This document shows, one piece after another, positions 23,373 through 35,926 of a stretch of DNA of 64,000 bases. The notes beneath the pieces were generated by a model that was not told where the DNA came from, did not search any database, and saw nothing but the letters and a program-made list of their open reading frames with translations. Each line of letters begins with the position of its first letter. Positions within the stretch are counted from its first letter, which is position 1. Source of the DNA: Serripes groenlandicus (taxonomy: Eukaryota; Mollusca; Bivalvia; Cardiida; Cardiidae); contig JASEVX010000012.1 in the NCBI GenBank assembly GCA_031761405.1, forward strand, positions 20,235,820 to 20,299,819, in the 5' to 3' direction. Both the position numbers and the translations under genes were made by a program.

Positions 23373-23479
23373 CTTTTCATAAATCACACTTTTATCAATA
23401 TAATTGTGTAGACATGACATGGGTGCCCCGATGGTGTATTGACTCTTATGAAGGTTACCTTTCATTGATTAAAACAGGC

Positions 23480-24815
23480 GATAGTTTAGGTTTAAGAACC
23501 TACGGCTTATGAAAGTATATACATCCGCATCCAGAGATACATTTTCTCGAAGAAATTTAAAAAAAAAAGGCGTCTCTAAATTGAATCTATTAGGTTTAGT
23601 TTTACATTTGCGAAGTTATTGTCAAACTTTATCTTATATTAGACGAGGCTTTCTTTTTGCGTATGATATGTTGATATACATTGAAAGCAAAATATTGAAT
23701 TTTATTCACTTGTGTGGTTTTACAATTGTGTGTGTTAAGATTTTTCCTAAATTTTCTTGTACCATTCCGAACGGATTTAACTTCGCCTTTTGTCGATAAA
23801 AATTTCCGAGTATTTGACTAATAAGCAGTGACGCAAACAAAAGTAACTGGTAAGTCATGAACAGTTTACAAATCCGGTCAGTCTGCATACCCACTGGTAA
23901 TAATTGGAAGATCTGTATCCGAAGAGTTTGAATCACAACTCGGCCAACTTCCTGTTCTATAATTGACAAAAGTATTTCTGACTGGCATCATACCTGTTCA
24001 TCAAGTTGGACAAATATATAGCTTGACTGTTAATATTATGAAGATAATGCCCAAAAAATAATCTGTATCTTTTTGCGAATGATTTGTTAATACATTGAAA
24101 GCAAAAGTATGGAATTTTATTTTGTTTTTCAACCGTCTGGACAAATACATGTAAGACTTTCTGAAAGTTATTTCTTTTCTTATTAAAATTACAATCTGGT
24201 TTTACTTTGTTTTTATTTATTAAATCAAATACTCCTCATATTTCACAAACAATGAAAGTATCTGATTAGTCAAATCAGACCAAAAACAACGTTGTGTGTA
24301 TTCGATCTGATGACACCGCATAAAGGGTTGTCACAACTTGACCCTGTACATTTAAATATTCATGAGCATATACAACCGACGCTAAGCCTTCATAGCGTCG
24401 CTGTCTCGTCTTTGTATATGAGTTATAACAGCTGCTGATACCTAACCATACTGTAGGCGAAACTGTCAATAAGCTGACGCAAAAGTCAATCATAGAGGAC
24501 CTGTAATATACACACATCATATATTTTCTATCATTTGTTAATGCAGCGAAGTGACGTACCGGTTTTAATGAGATTGTGTATGAATCTATGCCGTTACTAG
24601 GGAAAATGTCTGCTTTGGGTACTGATTGGACAGGAAAGCCATTACACACATCGGTTGTTGAACTCGTAAATTTGATAAACTGAAAAACTGTTGAAATAAA
24701 AAACGTTCACACCACAATACGTTCTTTTCAAGTCGTTATTATAATAAGAGCTAGATCCTTTAGTGACAAGTATTATGGTTATTTTGTCGACAACTGCTGA
24801 CGTTTCTAATAGCTA
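23480..24815. repeat. Spacer block paralogous to 10140-11160
   Basis: Shares 'aacctacggcttatgaaag', 'aggcgtctctaaattgaat', and two occurrences of 'gcgaatgat.tgtt.at.cattga' with the spacer after copy A, in the same order. The 124-codon open frame on the minus strand (24275-24649) lies in this repeat and has no recognisable domain. Confidence 0.65.
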
Positions 24816-25135
24816 TTTGTCCTGGACATCCCCGGTTCTGTTGGAGAACGGCTTATGTTATTGTTTGGTTGTTTGTATGGTTTAAACGTTGGTGTCAACC
24901 CCATGGCAGTCATATTACGGCGTTTTCTATGTAAAATACCTGTACTTTTGGTAAGTTTATCCTGACAACAGAAAAGCATTCGCAATACAATCTCCACAAA
25001 ACTGTGACACAAAGGAGGAAATCCACTACTACCTTTTTTAATGTGTCTTTTGCTATAACCCAACGCGGGATTAGATATGTGTATCCCGCTCTCGATGCGA
25101 AAGCTCTGACCACTACACCACTAAAGCTAGTATGG
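24815..25135 (-). mobile_element. tRNA-derived SINE
   Basis: Minus-strand head with A-box-like 'tggtgtagtggtcagagctt' and B-box-like 'tctaatcccgcg', followed by a body reading 'tgccatggggttgacaccaa'. Same class as 11220-11530. Confidence 0.6.
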
Positions 25136-26460
25136 TATAAGTTCTCTTTGCGAGCGCGAATGATTAGTCAATTTAAATGTCAATTTACATTTATGAGGGA
25201 GAACTGTATTTTAATGTCCATGATGTGTGTTACGATTTCTTACCAAATACAAACAGTGCTCGCAATTGATTTTCTGTGTGCAAGCAAGTGGTTTAAACTA
25301 TTTTCGTTTTAGATATGGAAACTCCGATTCAGACAAGTTCTACGTAAATTGATGAAAATTTAAAAACACAGATTAACAGATCGTTCCTTGTTACAAACAT
25401 TGCATACTGCTTGACTTATGAATCAACTCAATACATTTATTGATAATATAGGTACCTTGTCTAACACATTGAATAATAACATTGAGTGATTCCACTATTC
25501 TATGTGTAGGTTATTGACATTAGTATATAGGAATTGGCATATACGATCCAGATATGCCTTAATGTCGACTCGGAATCATCATAACTGAATACACGTAGTC
25601 TAATGATTTCCATTATCTTTGTATACCAACTGAAAATAAAGTTATCAAGTTGAATAGAGTATATTTGGCAGTGTCAAAATGCAATATATTCACAATCAGA
25701 TTTTGTGCCAATATATGCATATTCTATATTCCACAGGAATGTTGGCATATTAACCAACTTAAAAATCTAATTATAATATATGGTTAAACATTTTAATTTT
25801 TAAAAAAAATCTTTAATATTTATAATGTAGATCCAATACAAAGTATCTGTTAACATTAAGCAATGATTTAAATTTATTTTTATAGTGATGCCACCGACTA
25901 AATGAGTAAATATTTCTATGCAAATCCTTCGAAAAAATGTGCTTAATTACTACATCAAAATCTAAAAACATTTCCAATTTCTTGTGTTATGTAAGCAACT
26001 CAAACTCCATAATCAATAAGAAATTATTTGATTTTTCAAAATTGTATAGTATTGCTTAAAATGAATTGAGTCGGACGGACATATACATACGTTTATAACA
26101 CTATGTATACAGTTAGTCATATAGGAAAGACAAATAGTTAACCTTCCATATTCTCCTAACACAATCATTGATTGTCCGATTGACACCAGGCATCTTTTTA
26201 TCAAAATCAAGATGAACAGATTCTTTTATACTTACATTACAATAGCAATATTTAAATATTAAAATAATTTAACATATTCATTATTATGAAAATATCTAAA
26301 CGGGTTTTCATATTTTGTAAGAAAACCTTTTAATGGCTCCAATGGCAAGTTGTTCATGAGTGGATTACCAAGACAATGTCTATGTAAAATGACCAACCAT
26401 ATACATGTTCCTTTTACCCCTATAAACACTCAAGTGTCACTAAAAAAGTGTCAATAACAT
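25136..26460. other. AT-rich spacer, nothing recognised
   Basis: No open frame with a known domain, no clear tandem repeat and no transposon ends were seen. 25555-25580 ('gccttaatgtcgactcggaatc') echoes 11990-12012 and 57285-57305, so the right half is again the spacer block that precedes the reverse-transcriptase debris. Confidence 0.5.
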
Positions 26461-26661
26461 TTAATTCTTGCTGCAATTAAACATCTGTTTCAGCACATTA
26501 GCAATGTCGTTTGCAAACATGAGCCAACTCAGGTATTTATTACTAACTAAAGACTCTAGAACCACGTTAGAAAGACAACTCATTGATACATTAAATAAAG
26601 ACGGCTCTTCATACCTCCCCTTGTCGCTAACCGGTATTACAAGGAAGATAATCCGTACCAT
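26461..26661 (-). mobile_element. LINE reverse transcriptase fragment (degenerate)
   Basis: The minus strand reads 'WLMFANDIANVLKQMFNCSK' (family FADDIA...) and, upstream in the protein, 'VIPVSDKGRYEEPSLFNVSM', a decayed GVRQGD..S..LF segment. Same family and strand as 35528-35926. Confidence 0.65.
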
Positions 26662-26689
26662 AACAGCAACAAATCATGTTTTCGTGTAA

Positions 26690-27300
26690 GAATTTCCCTT
26701 CTAATCCGTTATAGTCATCAATGTGAAACATTTTAAAAGTACTTAAGGCAAATCATAATTTCGAGAGATAGAGTATCTATATGTAAATCACAACCACAAG
26801 CATAATTGATATTGCAAAATTTCATTTTTCCTACTCTTTGTAACTCTATGTAAATATAGATGTTTATATATAACTACCACATCGTAATCACAACACACTG
26901 TTTGCAAAAAAGCGCATAGAACATTCTATAACTTGTAAGCCGCGTGCCACTTGGGTAGAAAACGTGCGCTGTTAACAAATATACAGACTGGCAGACAGAC
27001 AGACGGATTTATCTGCATAGCGACAATTTGTATTTCTTAAATTCATTATTATTCATTGTACACAACGAGTTACTTTACATTTACGTGAACTTCTTGACTA
27101 ATTTCTTCAAGGTATCATGCAAAATAGTTTTATACTATCATGGCCTCATTCAAAGAAACTGTCTCATCATTATGGCTGAACAATTATACCTTTAATATGG
27201 ATAATGTAAAGTGAGGAAGGATTAGTCTAAATAAATTATGCTATCGTAGGTTGAATACAAAATGTGTTCACTTTACATGGCAAGTTATGGTAAACATGCC
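26690..27300. other. Spacer, no gene seen
   Basis: AT-rich, with a short (GACA)n run at about 26991-27006. No coding evidence. Confidence 0.5.
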
Positions 27301-27304
27301 TTTT

Positions 27305-27365
27305 GGCGGAAGACAGTGGTGCGTCGGTATCTCGAACAAAAGGTCACGGGTTCGAGTCCCCTGAT
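27305..27365 (+). mobile_element. Isolated tRNA-like SINE head
   Basis: 'agtggtgcgtcggtatctcg' followed by 'gggttcgagtcccctgatga' resembles A and B boxes of a tRNA-derived SINE. There is no full cloverleaf, so it is not called as a tRNA gene. Confidence 0.45.
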
Positions 27366-27719
27366 GAGCGGGTTCTGACTTGATTATTATTAGCTTGTTT
27401 CGCAATCGATGTAAAATAAATAAGTTTAAACAAAACATACATTATTATCGATTCATTCTGAGACAGTTGTTGAACTTAAATTGCCTATATCACGGTTCTC
27501 CTATATGACTACATTACGAGAAGGTAGAAGATATCTGATATGCCAAAGGTCATGTTGTATTCTAAACCCTTGCTGCAGACGACTAGAAAAAAACATTTGG
27601 TAAAAAAAAGGGGGAACTTTCTATAAATACAAGAATATTACTTGAATACTTTTGAAAACGTTGTTGCAAAAGCAGGAATTGCACATTTCTATTAAACAAT
27701 ATTTGAAACCCTGCCAGAT

Positions 27720-28205
27720 CCTTTGGACGGAGGAGATGTTTTCAAGTTTTCAGCTTAGCTATATAAATCAAATCAGCCCCGCTCCCCTGAGGGCCATGTT
27801 TTTCTACGAGTCAATATGGTTTGAAGGATTCACATAGGATCATTACAACATTGTTTGCAAACTTTCGTCGGAGAAGATTTTTAAAGTTTTCTCTAAATCC
27901 ATAAAAGGTAAAACAGCAAACGCCCTAGCAACCTAGTTTTCTGATCGATCAAGATAGCTTGATGGAATCTGAAATAGGGTCACACTGGAACATTACTACC
28001 AAATTATAAGAAAATGTTCGGAAAAGAAGATTTTTAAATAATTCACTTTAAGTCAAAACAGCGCTGCCCGTTGTAATGGCCAGTCAACATGGATTGAAGG
28101 AATTTAATAGAGGGTCATCCGAGGAATATTTCTACTACATAATTTGAAATTCCGCCAACCGGTTATCACAAAGAAGGTTTTCAAAGTATGTTCTTTCGGT
28201 TAATG
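27720..28205. repeat. Tandem repeat, about three units of ~150 bp
   Basis: The anchor 'gagaagatttttaaagtttt' and its variants fall at about 27725, 27873, 28023 and 28172. Each unit also contains a 'ggccatgtt..tc.ac...tcaa.atgg.ttgaagga' tract and '.agggtca......gaacatt'. A fragment of the same unit is at 1740-1810 and 53575-53650. This style of ~150-bp unit is widespread in molluscan genomes (general knowledge). Confidence 0.75.
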
Positions 28206-28434
28206 TTATGTAAATATATATACCTATTTATCTGAGCATAGGCATTCTATGTTCTAAAAGCCCATTTGAAAGTGTGCACTTTATCAATTTCAAGCATTTG
28301 AAAGGTGCAGATAAGTTCAATATACAGAGTTAGTTACAATGGAGTCCGTGTAAGGACCTTAGCTCTTTCAGAGAAAACACCTTGGTTCTTTAACATGCTC
28401 AGTGTGTATCATCGGTACTAGACCGTTAGTTGAG

Positions 28435-28560
28435 ATGTAGACACTATAAAGAACCTCATAACAATCCAGAACCCCGATTAGGATTCTAACCAGGAAAACT
28501 TCGGACCTCTGAGTACAGGATTGAGAGTCCAGGGTGTTAACCACCGGACCAATAAACACC
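28435..28560 (-). mobile_element. tRNA-derived SINE head
   Basis: The minus strand reads 'ggtccggtggttaacaccct' (A-box-like) and 'ggttagaatcctaatcgggg' (B-box-like) 50 bases later. Confidence 0.55.
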
Positions 28561-28787
28561 TTAGTATTATTGTGTTTATATATATTTATAGTCGTCGTAA
28601 ATAATAGTTTTGCGATAATGAACAAGTAATATCAATGATGCTTAACGTTTTCCCACATACAACACATCTGCATCTGGCGACTTTGAAAAAATCTTCGCAA
28701 AACTATGGAAAGTATTTGAAAACTGAAGTATAATACTTTGTATATTATGTCTTCTAAAGGGGAGAAAGTCAGTAAAATACTTCATAT

Positions 28788-28917
28788 AATTAAAACTTTA
28801 ATTATCGAATTTCGACCACTATGTCTTCATCAAGTTAAAAAAAATACAACATAAATGTATGTACAGTCCATGTTTCAAGTGGTCGAACATTCAATAATTA
28901 AAGAATTTTAATCAGAT
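28788..28917. repeat. Small inverted repeat (MITE-like)
   Basis: 'ttaattatcgaatttcgacc' near the left end is mirrored by 'ggtcgaacattcaataatta' near the right end, arms about 33 bp, interior about 60 bp. The 15-bp word 'gaagtataatacttt' occurs on both sides (near 28726 and 28922), a possible footprint of insertion or local duplication. Confidence 0.6.
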
Positions 28918-28952
28918 AAAGTGAAGTATAATACTTTGATATAGTTAAAAAT

Positions 28953-29043
28953 ATTTTTGCGAAAGGGGAAAAAGCTTATTATCAGCAATTTCTCCTTTCG
29001 TCACAATGCTTAAACAAAATCGTTTGCTGCAGAGGTGTCAAAA
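28953..29043. repeat. Dispersed palindromic element copy
   Basis: 'ttgcgaaaggggaaaaagct' is mirrored by 'cagcaatttctcctttcgtc', then 'tttgctgcagaggtgtcaaa'. The outer part of the left arm survives at 28671-28705. Confidence 0.6.
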
Positions 29044-29829
29044 TAAGAGGTATTTATGGGAGACGTAGTTAAATTGTAGAATACTTGTTTTGTATGTATT
29101 CATTTTACACGAGAAAGAAATAACTTCTTTGTCAATTTGATTGTCTTCGGAAAACGGGAAGTTTAGTTATACATGATTACATCACACACAACTAAAAGCA
29201 ATCAATGTTAAAGAAAGATGCTACTCCAACGTATTTAAACATCCGACCAAACGACATGTAAGAAATATATTTGATAAATAACCGCTGATAAAAACACCAG
29301 GAACAAGGAAGCAACTATATTATTATGTTTTCGCGGAGTATGTTAAAGGATTCCCGTCTAGGTACGAGGGGTCTACTTGTATCTGCGTAGAGTAGAGGCT
29401 CTGGTGAGCTAGTGCACAATCTAACCAGAGTCTGAATCGTCCTCATTTTACACGTACATGAATACACATTCTGACAATAAAAACAGAAATTGAAGCCCAA
29501 CTTGTTTCATGTCAATATGTATTTATATGCTGTCAAAGCGGAATGTCGTTACGCCTTAAAAGTCGATAGACACGCCTCAAATATAGCTAGCCTCAAATCA
29601 CGATTTTTTTCACACGTGGCATGAAAATATAGAAATAAATGCATTGAAAATGAAATCCTGCCATGAAAATGAAATCCTGCCATGACTCCGGGAAAATCAA
29701 CCGTCTGACATTTACAACTGGTGTACAACCAAATCAGCATTTGCACTAGTTGATTCTGATCAGGATGTGCACTGTTCACTGTCCAATCAATGAAACCTTG
29801 AAATTATTTTATAGGATATAATTGACAGA

Positions 29830-30197
29830 GTTGATTCATCTGACTGTAGCAATATGTAACCTACTAGAAAAATATCTCGATTTGAAGCTAGCTATATTTT
29901 TTAAAAAAAAACCTGCCAGCGAAGACACACTAAAGTGCCCTAAATGGATACTGCTTAACATAAGTTTTGACATCTTCTTTGAATAATTGCAGAGCAATGC
30001 ACATATTGTGTGGTTGTGATCACTGATCTTGTGTGTTTGTTCTGGCTGATCTGGATATACACTGGTGATAAATGCCGAACGGTTGGTGTTCGCAGATCGT
30101 CGCTTAATATATTGCCTGTCTATAAAGACTTCCGAGATATTTGCAAGACTAGATGTCAAATTGGGACCAGACTGTGTTGAAACAACAATAACGAATG
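29830..30197. repeat. 5' flank block of copy C
   Basis: Paralogous to 6350-6660 (copy A) and 5520-5813 (A0). The minus strand stays open and reads 'SVYPDQPEQTHKISDHNH', against 'SVYPDEPAQTHTISHHNR' in the flank of copy A. Whether this was ever coding is unclear; it may be a fossil of a widespread marine-invertebrate repeat. Confidence 0.55.
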
Positions 30198-30441
30198 GAA
30201 TGTTGCATGTGACGTGTTTAACCATAGAAAGAAAGAGTGGCCAACAGTATTATATATTGGAATTATGTACTTAACAACGCAATGATAACACATAACACTC
30301 CACAAACATATGAAATGTGACAACTACGAGTATCAACTTGAGTCCGTTTATTACCGCAGGTACAGATATTTAAATCGACAATATATAACGGTTTACAATA
30401 GAAATAAAATCATTTGTTGACAGAACAAGGCACCATTAAAC
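30198..30441 (+). promoter_or_regulatory. Upstream module of copy C
   Basis: 'gttgcatgtgacgtg' (from 30200), 'gatatttaaatcgac' near 30366 and the leader 'gtttacaatagaaataaaat' follow the family order. The TGACGTG core is shared with A and A0, while B, D and E have TGGCGTGG. Confidence 0.5.
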
Positions 30442-33400
30442 ATGTCAATCCGAATTTCTCTGATAACCATTTTTTCGGTATGCTGTAATTTGTATAAAGA
30501 TAAGTTATTTAGTATGAATTATAATATGTTTCAAATCAATTTTGTTTGGGTTTAAGATTATCTAAACTCCGATGAATGAATAACAGAATAAACACTCGAT
30601 ATGAAGAACTATCAAATACAGACGTACTACTTTTTAAATTTGAAATTATGTAATTAATTATAAAGAAAAAACAACGCACTCTTTTGGTTTAGAAAATGAT
30701 CTATATCGACCGCTACATTTCTATTTTATATAGTTAATAAATCGAGTTTAATTGAAAAAGTATTTGTTTAAGACATACGTATTTTAAGATTTGAAATATT
30801 CAATTTCAACCCAGAATGTTTCTGATCGGTTTTCGATTGCTCCTAACGGAACACTGTCTTCGGCCACAAAGCTCGACTACGAGAATATTGAGAAAGCGTA
30901 TTCTATAAAGATCATGTAAGTGTGGTATGTTATTTTATAAAAGTGAGTGTAAGCAAAATTTATCGATTATAATGAAGATGTTCAGATTTACTTTGAACAA
31001 CAATTGTAATGAAGCATTATTTAACTGACTGTTGTTTTAATAGAAGATATCGTATGAAAAGAATATTTAATTTTTCAAAACGAAAAGGTCATATAATCCC
31101 TTACAGTTAATCGAAATGAAAACTGAGCACAACACTACTAATGGAACTTACAGCATTAGGCTGAACACACGAGTCATTAAAATATACATGACATATGTTA
31201 CGGGGATGTATAGATGTACACTATGTATAAGGGGATGTGAAAATAACAACAATATTGCCCGGGTTATAATGAAGAATGAGATGAAGATGTTCTGATTTAC
31301 TATGAACAGCAATTGGAATGAAGCAATATTTCACTGACTGTTGTTTGAAGAAAAGATGTTATATCAAAAGATATGGCTAATTCTCAAGACGACAAAAGAG
31401 TTTTGATCCTTTAGTTAATCGAAATGAAAACAGGCACGTCACTACTTTTGTTACTTATATAATGTATTTCCTATCTGAAAGGTCATTAAAAATCGGAAAT
31501 GACATACATGTATATTACGTGGATTTATGGATACATAAGATGGTGATAATTTTATAAAACTAGTTTCTCGGATTATTACAAAATACATCGTATATCACGT
31601 GATCATTAACAATTGCGATACATATTCGTGTCACGAGAACCCAATAAACACAATTTATTTCATCACGTTTCATCTGTAAAACAAAAGCGATCGTAGTAAG
31701 TGTTAAGGATGCCCCTTACTTAAAGGTCAGCAAAATGTTTCTTCTTTTTTGTCTATTGGTCGCTTTCTTCTGCAGGGCATGGTACATTAAGCTGTTTTAT
31801 ATATCTGTTTCCTACATATTATTGGGTAAACTTCCTTTAAGTTTTTCTCAGCTGTCTCAGTACTGTTTTAGTTAATGAGTTGGTGGTTTTAAAGGACATT
31901 ACCGAAGCATTTCCACTTGTTCTGCTTCAAGAGTGAGGTCAAGTCTTCGTTATGGCAAATGGACGGTACATCTCGAGCAAGACTTTTAGCATGCAAATAA
32001 ATCATTAATAATCTAAAAGGGCTTGAGATCTTTAATTCGTGGTAAGACATATGTCATTACTATGACACATATTATCAGTATGGGTGCAATACAACTTTTT
32101 GGGAAGTGCGGATTAACTTGATTTCTATCAATAACGCTCGTCTATGTCTAATAATACCGTGATTATATTTACTTATAGACTTTCGATTTAAACAAATCGC
32201 GGAGGGCACATTTAAATTACGGTTTTACATTTTCGAAAGATTGGCCAAAATGGTATTTATTGTTCTTTCTTTAACTTCAAACTTCTTATCCAATCTTAAT
32301 GAAAGCTGCTGTGAACGTTTATAGGCATACAACCATGGTTGGTTGTACCAACGAACTGGCCAAATCACTTTTGTCGTTCCAGACGGGCGGGCGTATTTTG
32401 TGACAGTTTTGCACTCTTGTTTTTATTGCGGTCATCTCACAAAGATTATCACAAACGACCCATTTCACGACAACAGCAATTTGATGTTTATTAAATTAAT
32501 GTGTGATTTGCTTCTTTAAAATCATTTTCGTGTATTTTGTTCTATATAAGATAGCTATCAAAAACGAAAATTTGCGTTTAAGATAATTTTGAAGTACATG
32601 TTTGAATAACTGCAGCTGTAAAACCTGTTTATTATCATTTTAATTTTCACTATAGTCTGATCTGACATTGTTTGCAGGACTTTTAATAACACAATCACAG
32701 GAACACCCAAAACGATAATCTGACATGTGTAAAACGAGTCACTAATGTTAATGACGAACACCCAGAGTTTAAGAAGCAATCGTACTTTTACAGAAAATAT
32801 ATCATAAAATAAAACTTACAGGCGACGACGACGATGCCAATGGTATCAAAATAGCACGACTTTTTTTCTTCGAAAAACAAACAAGCTAATAACAATGCAC
32901 AAATAACTAATAAAATGTATAATGGGTAGGTTACTAAAAATGACTATGTTATAGGCTCTTCCGAGTACTCTGTGGGTGCTCAGGTTGATGGGGATATGCA
33001 CATATGACCGTGTGCACGATCGGGGTCTTATGATGATAGAGGTATGGTCTTATATAAAATATTTTTTTATATTTATTTCGTATCCAATTAATAGTATTGT
33101 TTTCTTAGTGAACTTTCTTTTGTTTGAAAATAATGGATGTACAAGTAACCACATAATGGTTGAAACGAAGTGGTTGCCTGTCCGTACATCCAACAGTCAA
33201 TCACATATTCATATAATGAAACATTGTCACACACACTGTTCTATCTGTATCAATATATTTAGATATTTATTTCAGATACGAAAGTGTTGAACGTGTCAGC
33301 AACCGATAACGATGTGTCAGATCCGTTTAACAAGGTTGTGTACAGTTTCAAAGGTAAGTGATATATACAAGTTGTATAAATCACGTTTGACGTCTACTTC

Positions 33401-33880
33401 CTGAAAACTCAATTAATACTCGCCTTGCTGGTGTTTGAAAATACGATAAGTCGACCATGATCTCACAAGAGTGGAACCCACAACATTATATCATGAAACA
33501 TGTTTTATTCCAATTTTAGCTGCTGCATGCATGCCATATCAATGAATTTTACGGAATAGTTATATGTCATTGAGAGCGTAACCATAACTATTTTACATGT
33601 CTTGATAGGTAAAATGAGAGGGCATTGAGACAGCATATACTATTGACATTGTATTATCTTTTTAGAGTTGCCAATCATATTGAGCAATCCACATATCAAA
33701 GTTACTAGTTCGATAACTATACAATCAATAACTACGTGTCGATAGAACTCGCAAAAATAAGTATATGAAGAAGGTGATAATGATGACTTTCTATGACAAT
33801 TTGACTATGTTTCTTTCACAGAAGGAGACGATATGGCAAGCCTCAAACCTTTAAGCATACTGATTTTTACAATGCAGTCA
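30442..33880 (+). pseudogene. Copy C: broken two-repeat mini-cadherin
   Basis: Exon 1 (30442-30499) is intact in frame ('MSIRISLITIFSVCC') but its donor G is mutated (ATAAG for GTAAG). The 5' half of exon 2 is deleted together with part of intron 1; about 30803-30915 still encodes 'ISTQNVSDRFSIAPNGTLSS'. Exon 3 (32678 to about 32786) has a frameshift near 32720, then reads 'TNVNDEHPEFKKQSY' and stops matching. Exon 4 (33276-33353) is intact, 78 nt with good splice sites ('VLNVSATDNDVSDPFNK'). Exon 5 begins at 33822 with an acceptor and 'EGDDMAS', then loses homology, so the CxxC and GPI tail are missing. It shares exon 3 wording with copy A. Not expected to make a functional protein, although exon 4 could still be spliced. 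Confidence 0.85.
30916..32677 (+). other. Intron 2 of copy C
   Basis: It contains an internal near-duplication: 'aaaatttatcgattataatgaagatgttcagatttactttgaa' type text at about 30955-31030 recurs at 31270-31345. 32380-32640 parallels the end of intron 2 of copy A (9200-9480). No coding region. Confidence 0.6.
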
Positions 33881-33889
33881 TAGAAAATT

Positions 33890-35520
33890 ACGATACATAC
33901 GCGAATGCGAAATACATGTAACATGGACGTATACAATTTTCGAATCAGATGTCACAATTTTCATGATGTTTGTGATTTTCAGTCGACCGGAGCTTACTTT
34001 TGAAACAAAAATGCCTACTGTGACTGACGTCATTAAAACAATCTACATTGAAAAACATATATAAGAACAATGATTAATTCTCATAACTTATTAATATTCA
34101 TAACAACGAAATATCAATATGGTGATGATGTCAAGCATAACATAATTTTAGAACTGTAGTTTTGAGTATGATATGTTGATGCATTAACATCCAGTTCTGA
34201 ATATTATTCATTTGTTGTTTTTATTTTTTTAATTTTGTGTGTATTTTAAGATTTTCTTATATTGATAGTACAATTCTAATGTTGTTTTACTTCTCTTTAT
34301 TGTCATAAGTATCCTATATTATTCTACAAATGAGCAGCCCTAACACTACCCCTAACCCTAAAGTACGCGAATGCAAGTCGCCTGCGTTTTATAGTTTCAA
34401 ATCCGCTCAGTCTGCACATTTGCTGGTAATAGTTGGTTGCTCTGTACCTCATTAGTTTCCATTAAGGCTCGGTCATACTTTGTGTTCAACATCTGACGAA
34501 ACTCTTTACAACTGTTGTCATACATATTCATCAAACGGGATTAAAGGTATTTGTGTCAAGGCATGTGCTTTGTAGGACGGATGCAGCAAGTGGTACTAAA
34601 GCAAGCCAGTCAGAAAACACACTTATGCACGACAAGCAGTTCTTCTTCTCTGTAGACATTGTGTGAGGAGAGAATTTGCTCAAAACGATCACATTCTCCC
34701 ATTCCCTGAATGTTTTCAATTTTGTGTTAAGATGTTACATCCACTCTTGAGAGATGCACGATATTTTCTCTGTGATATTTGTTAAGCATTCTGTAATCTA
34801 TCAAGTTGAATGTTAATATAATGAATGCCAGATTACAACTATATTTCGAGTGATTTGTTAATACATTAATAGCAAAGTGTGGAATTTTATTTTGTTCTTT
34901 AATCGCGTGTAATATTCTTTTCATAAATAGGGTCATACACAACTGATATTTTACAAACAGTGAATGAACATGATTAGTCTGTACATCCTCCGGTAATAGT
35001 TCTTGATTTGCATTTTTCTTTGGTAGCAACTATATAACTCATTTGTGTGTGTGTTTTAATTGGTGTGTTAAGAGATCTTGCATAATTATGTTGCCATTCC
35101 TAATAGGTTTTACTTCGCTTTTTCTTAAATATCTTTCGATTTCTTGACTTTTGAGTAATTACACAAACACGATGATTGACATTTTATAAACAGTGAAGGA
35201 ATCTAGTAACTGTACTGATCCGCTGGTAACAGATGGCTAATCTGTCCCCCGTTAGTTTGAATGAATGCTTGATCAACTTCCTGTTCGACGATTGACATCA
35301 ATCTTTGTGACTGCTGTAATACATGCGTACATCTTCAACAAGTGTGTCAAAATGTATATATGTGAAGGAATGCGGTTGTCTTGGGGCATCTGTTCGATGG
35401 GGTTTTGGATGTAAGACAGGCGGAAAGACAGAAAACCAGAAATAAGCTTTTTCCTTCATGGTTCTAATCTTCGGTGATGTCCGGATTATTGACGTTGGTA
35501 TCTGAATTTGTATTTGAAAC
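33890..35520. repeat. Spacer after copy C
   Basis: Carries two to three copies of the 'gagtatgatatgttgatgcatt' type repeat (about 34165, 34850) and of 'tttacaaacagtgaatgaac' text. A (CCCTAA)-like patch near 34338-34362 is too short and irregular to be telomeric. No gene. Confidence 0.55.
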
Positions 35521-35527
35521 ATTTTTT

Positions 35528-35926
35528 TTAACTCCATGTATTGATCAAACATCTCCAAATTTTGGACTTTGTATATGTTTTATTTAAGTAAGCTTCAAGT
35601 CTAGTGTCCTTACAAAGAGTTTCAATAACTTGAAGTTGCTCCTGTAATTTAACAATTACTTCAGCACAGTAAGCAATGTCATCTGCAGACATGAGACTCA
35701 TAATGTCACGTCGTTCTTTCGAAACAAACATTCCAGAACCGCAAGAGTGTTGATGAATAACGAAAGGCAATTCGTTAATAAATAAAATAAAGAGTGTTGT
35801 ACTTGTTATGTCCCCTTGTCGAATGCCGGTATTACAATGGAGGTAATTCGTTCTAAGACCGAAAACATTCTTGTTCTTGTGTAAGAATTTCCCTTTCAAT
35901 CCCCTAAAGTCAAGACTGTGAAACAT
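35528..35926 (-). mobile_element. LINE reverse transcriptase fragment, longest copy
   Basis: 132 codons open on the minus strand. It reads 'GIRQGDITSTTLFILFINEL' (motif B region, RQGD), then 'SLMSADDIAYCAEVIVKLQE' (catalytic F/YADD box with Ser in place of Phe), then 'LCKDTRLEAYLNKTYTKSK' (family VN..KTK). This is the palm of a non-LTR reverse transcriptase without endonuclease or C-terminus on this strand. Both Asp residues of the ADD box are kept, but motif A is absent, so it is inactive. Confidence 0.85.

Noticed and set aside
24275..24649. 124-codon open frame on the minus strand
   Set aside because: No recognisable domain; it lies in a spacer repeat whose paralogues (around 10880-11060) are not open. 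Treated as chance.
34336..34364. CCCTAA-like stretch, possible interstitial telomere repeat
   Set aside because: Only two to three irregular units; too short to support.
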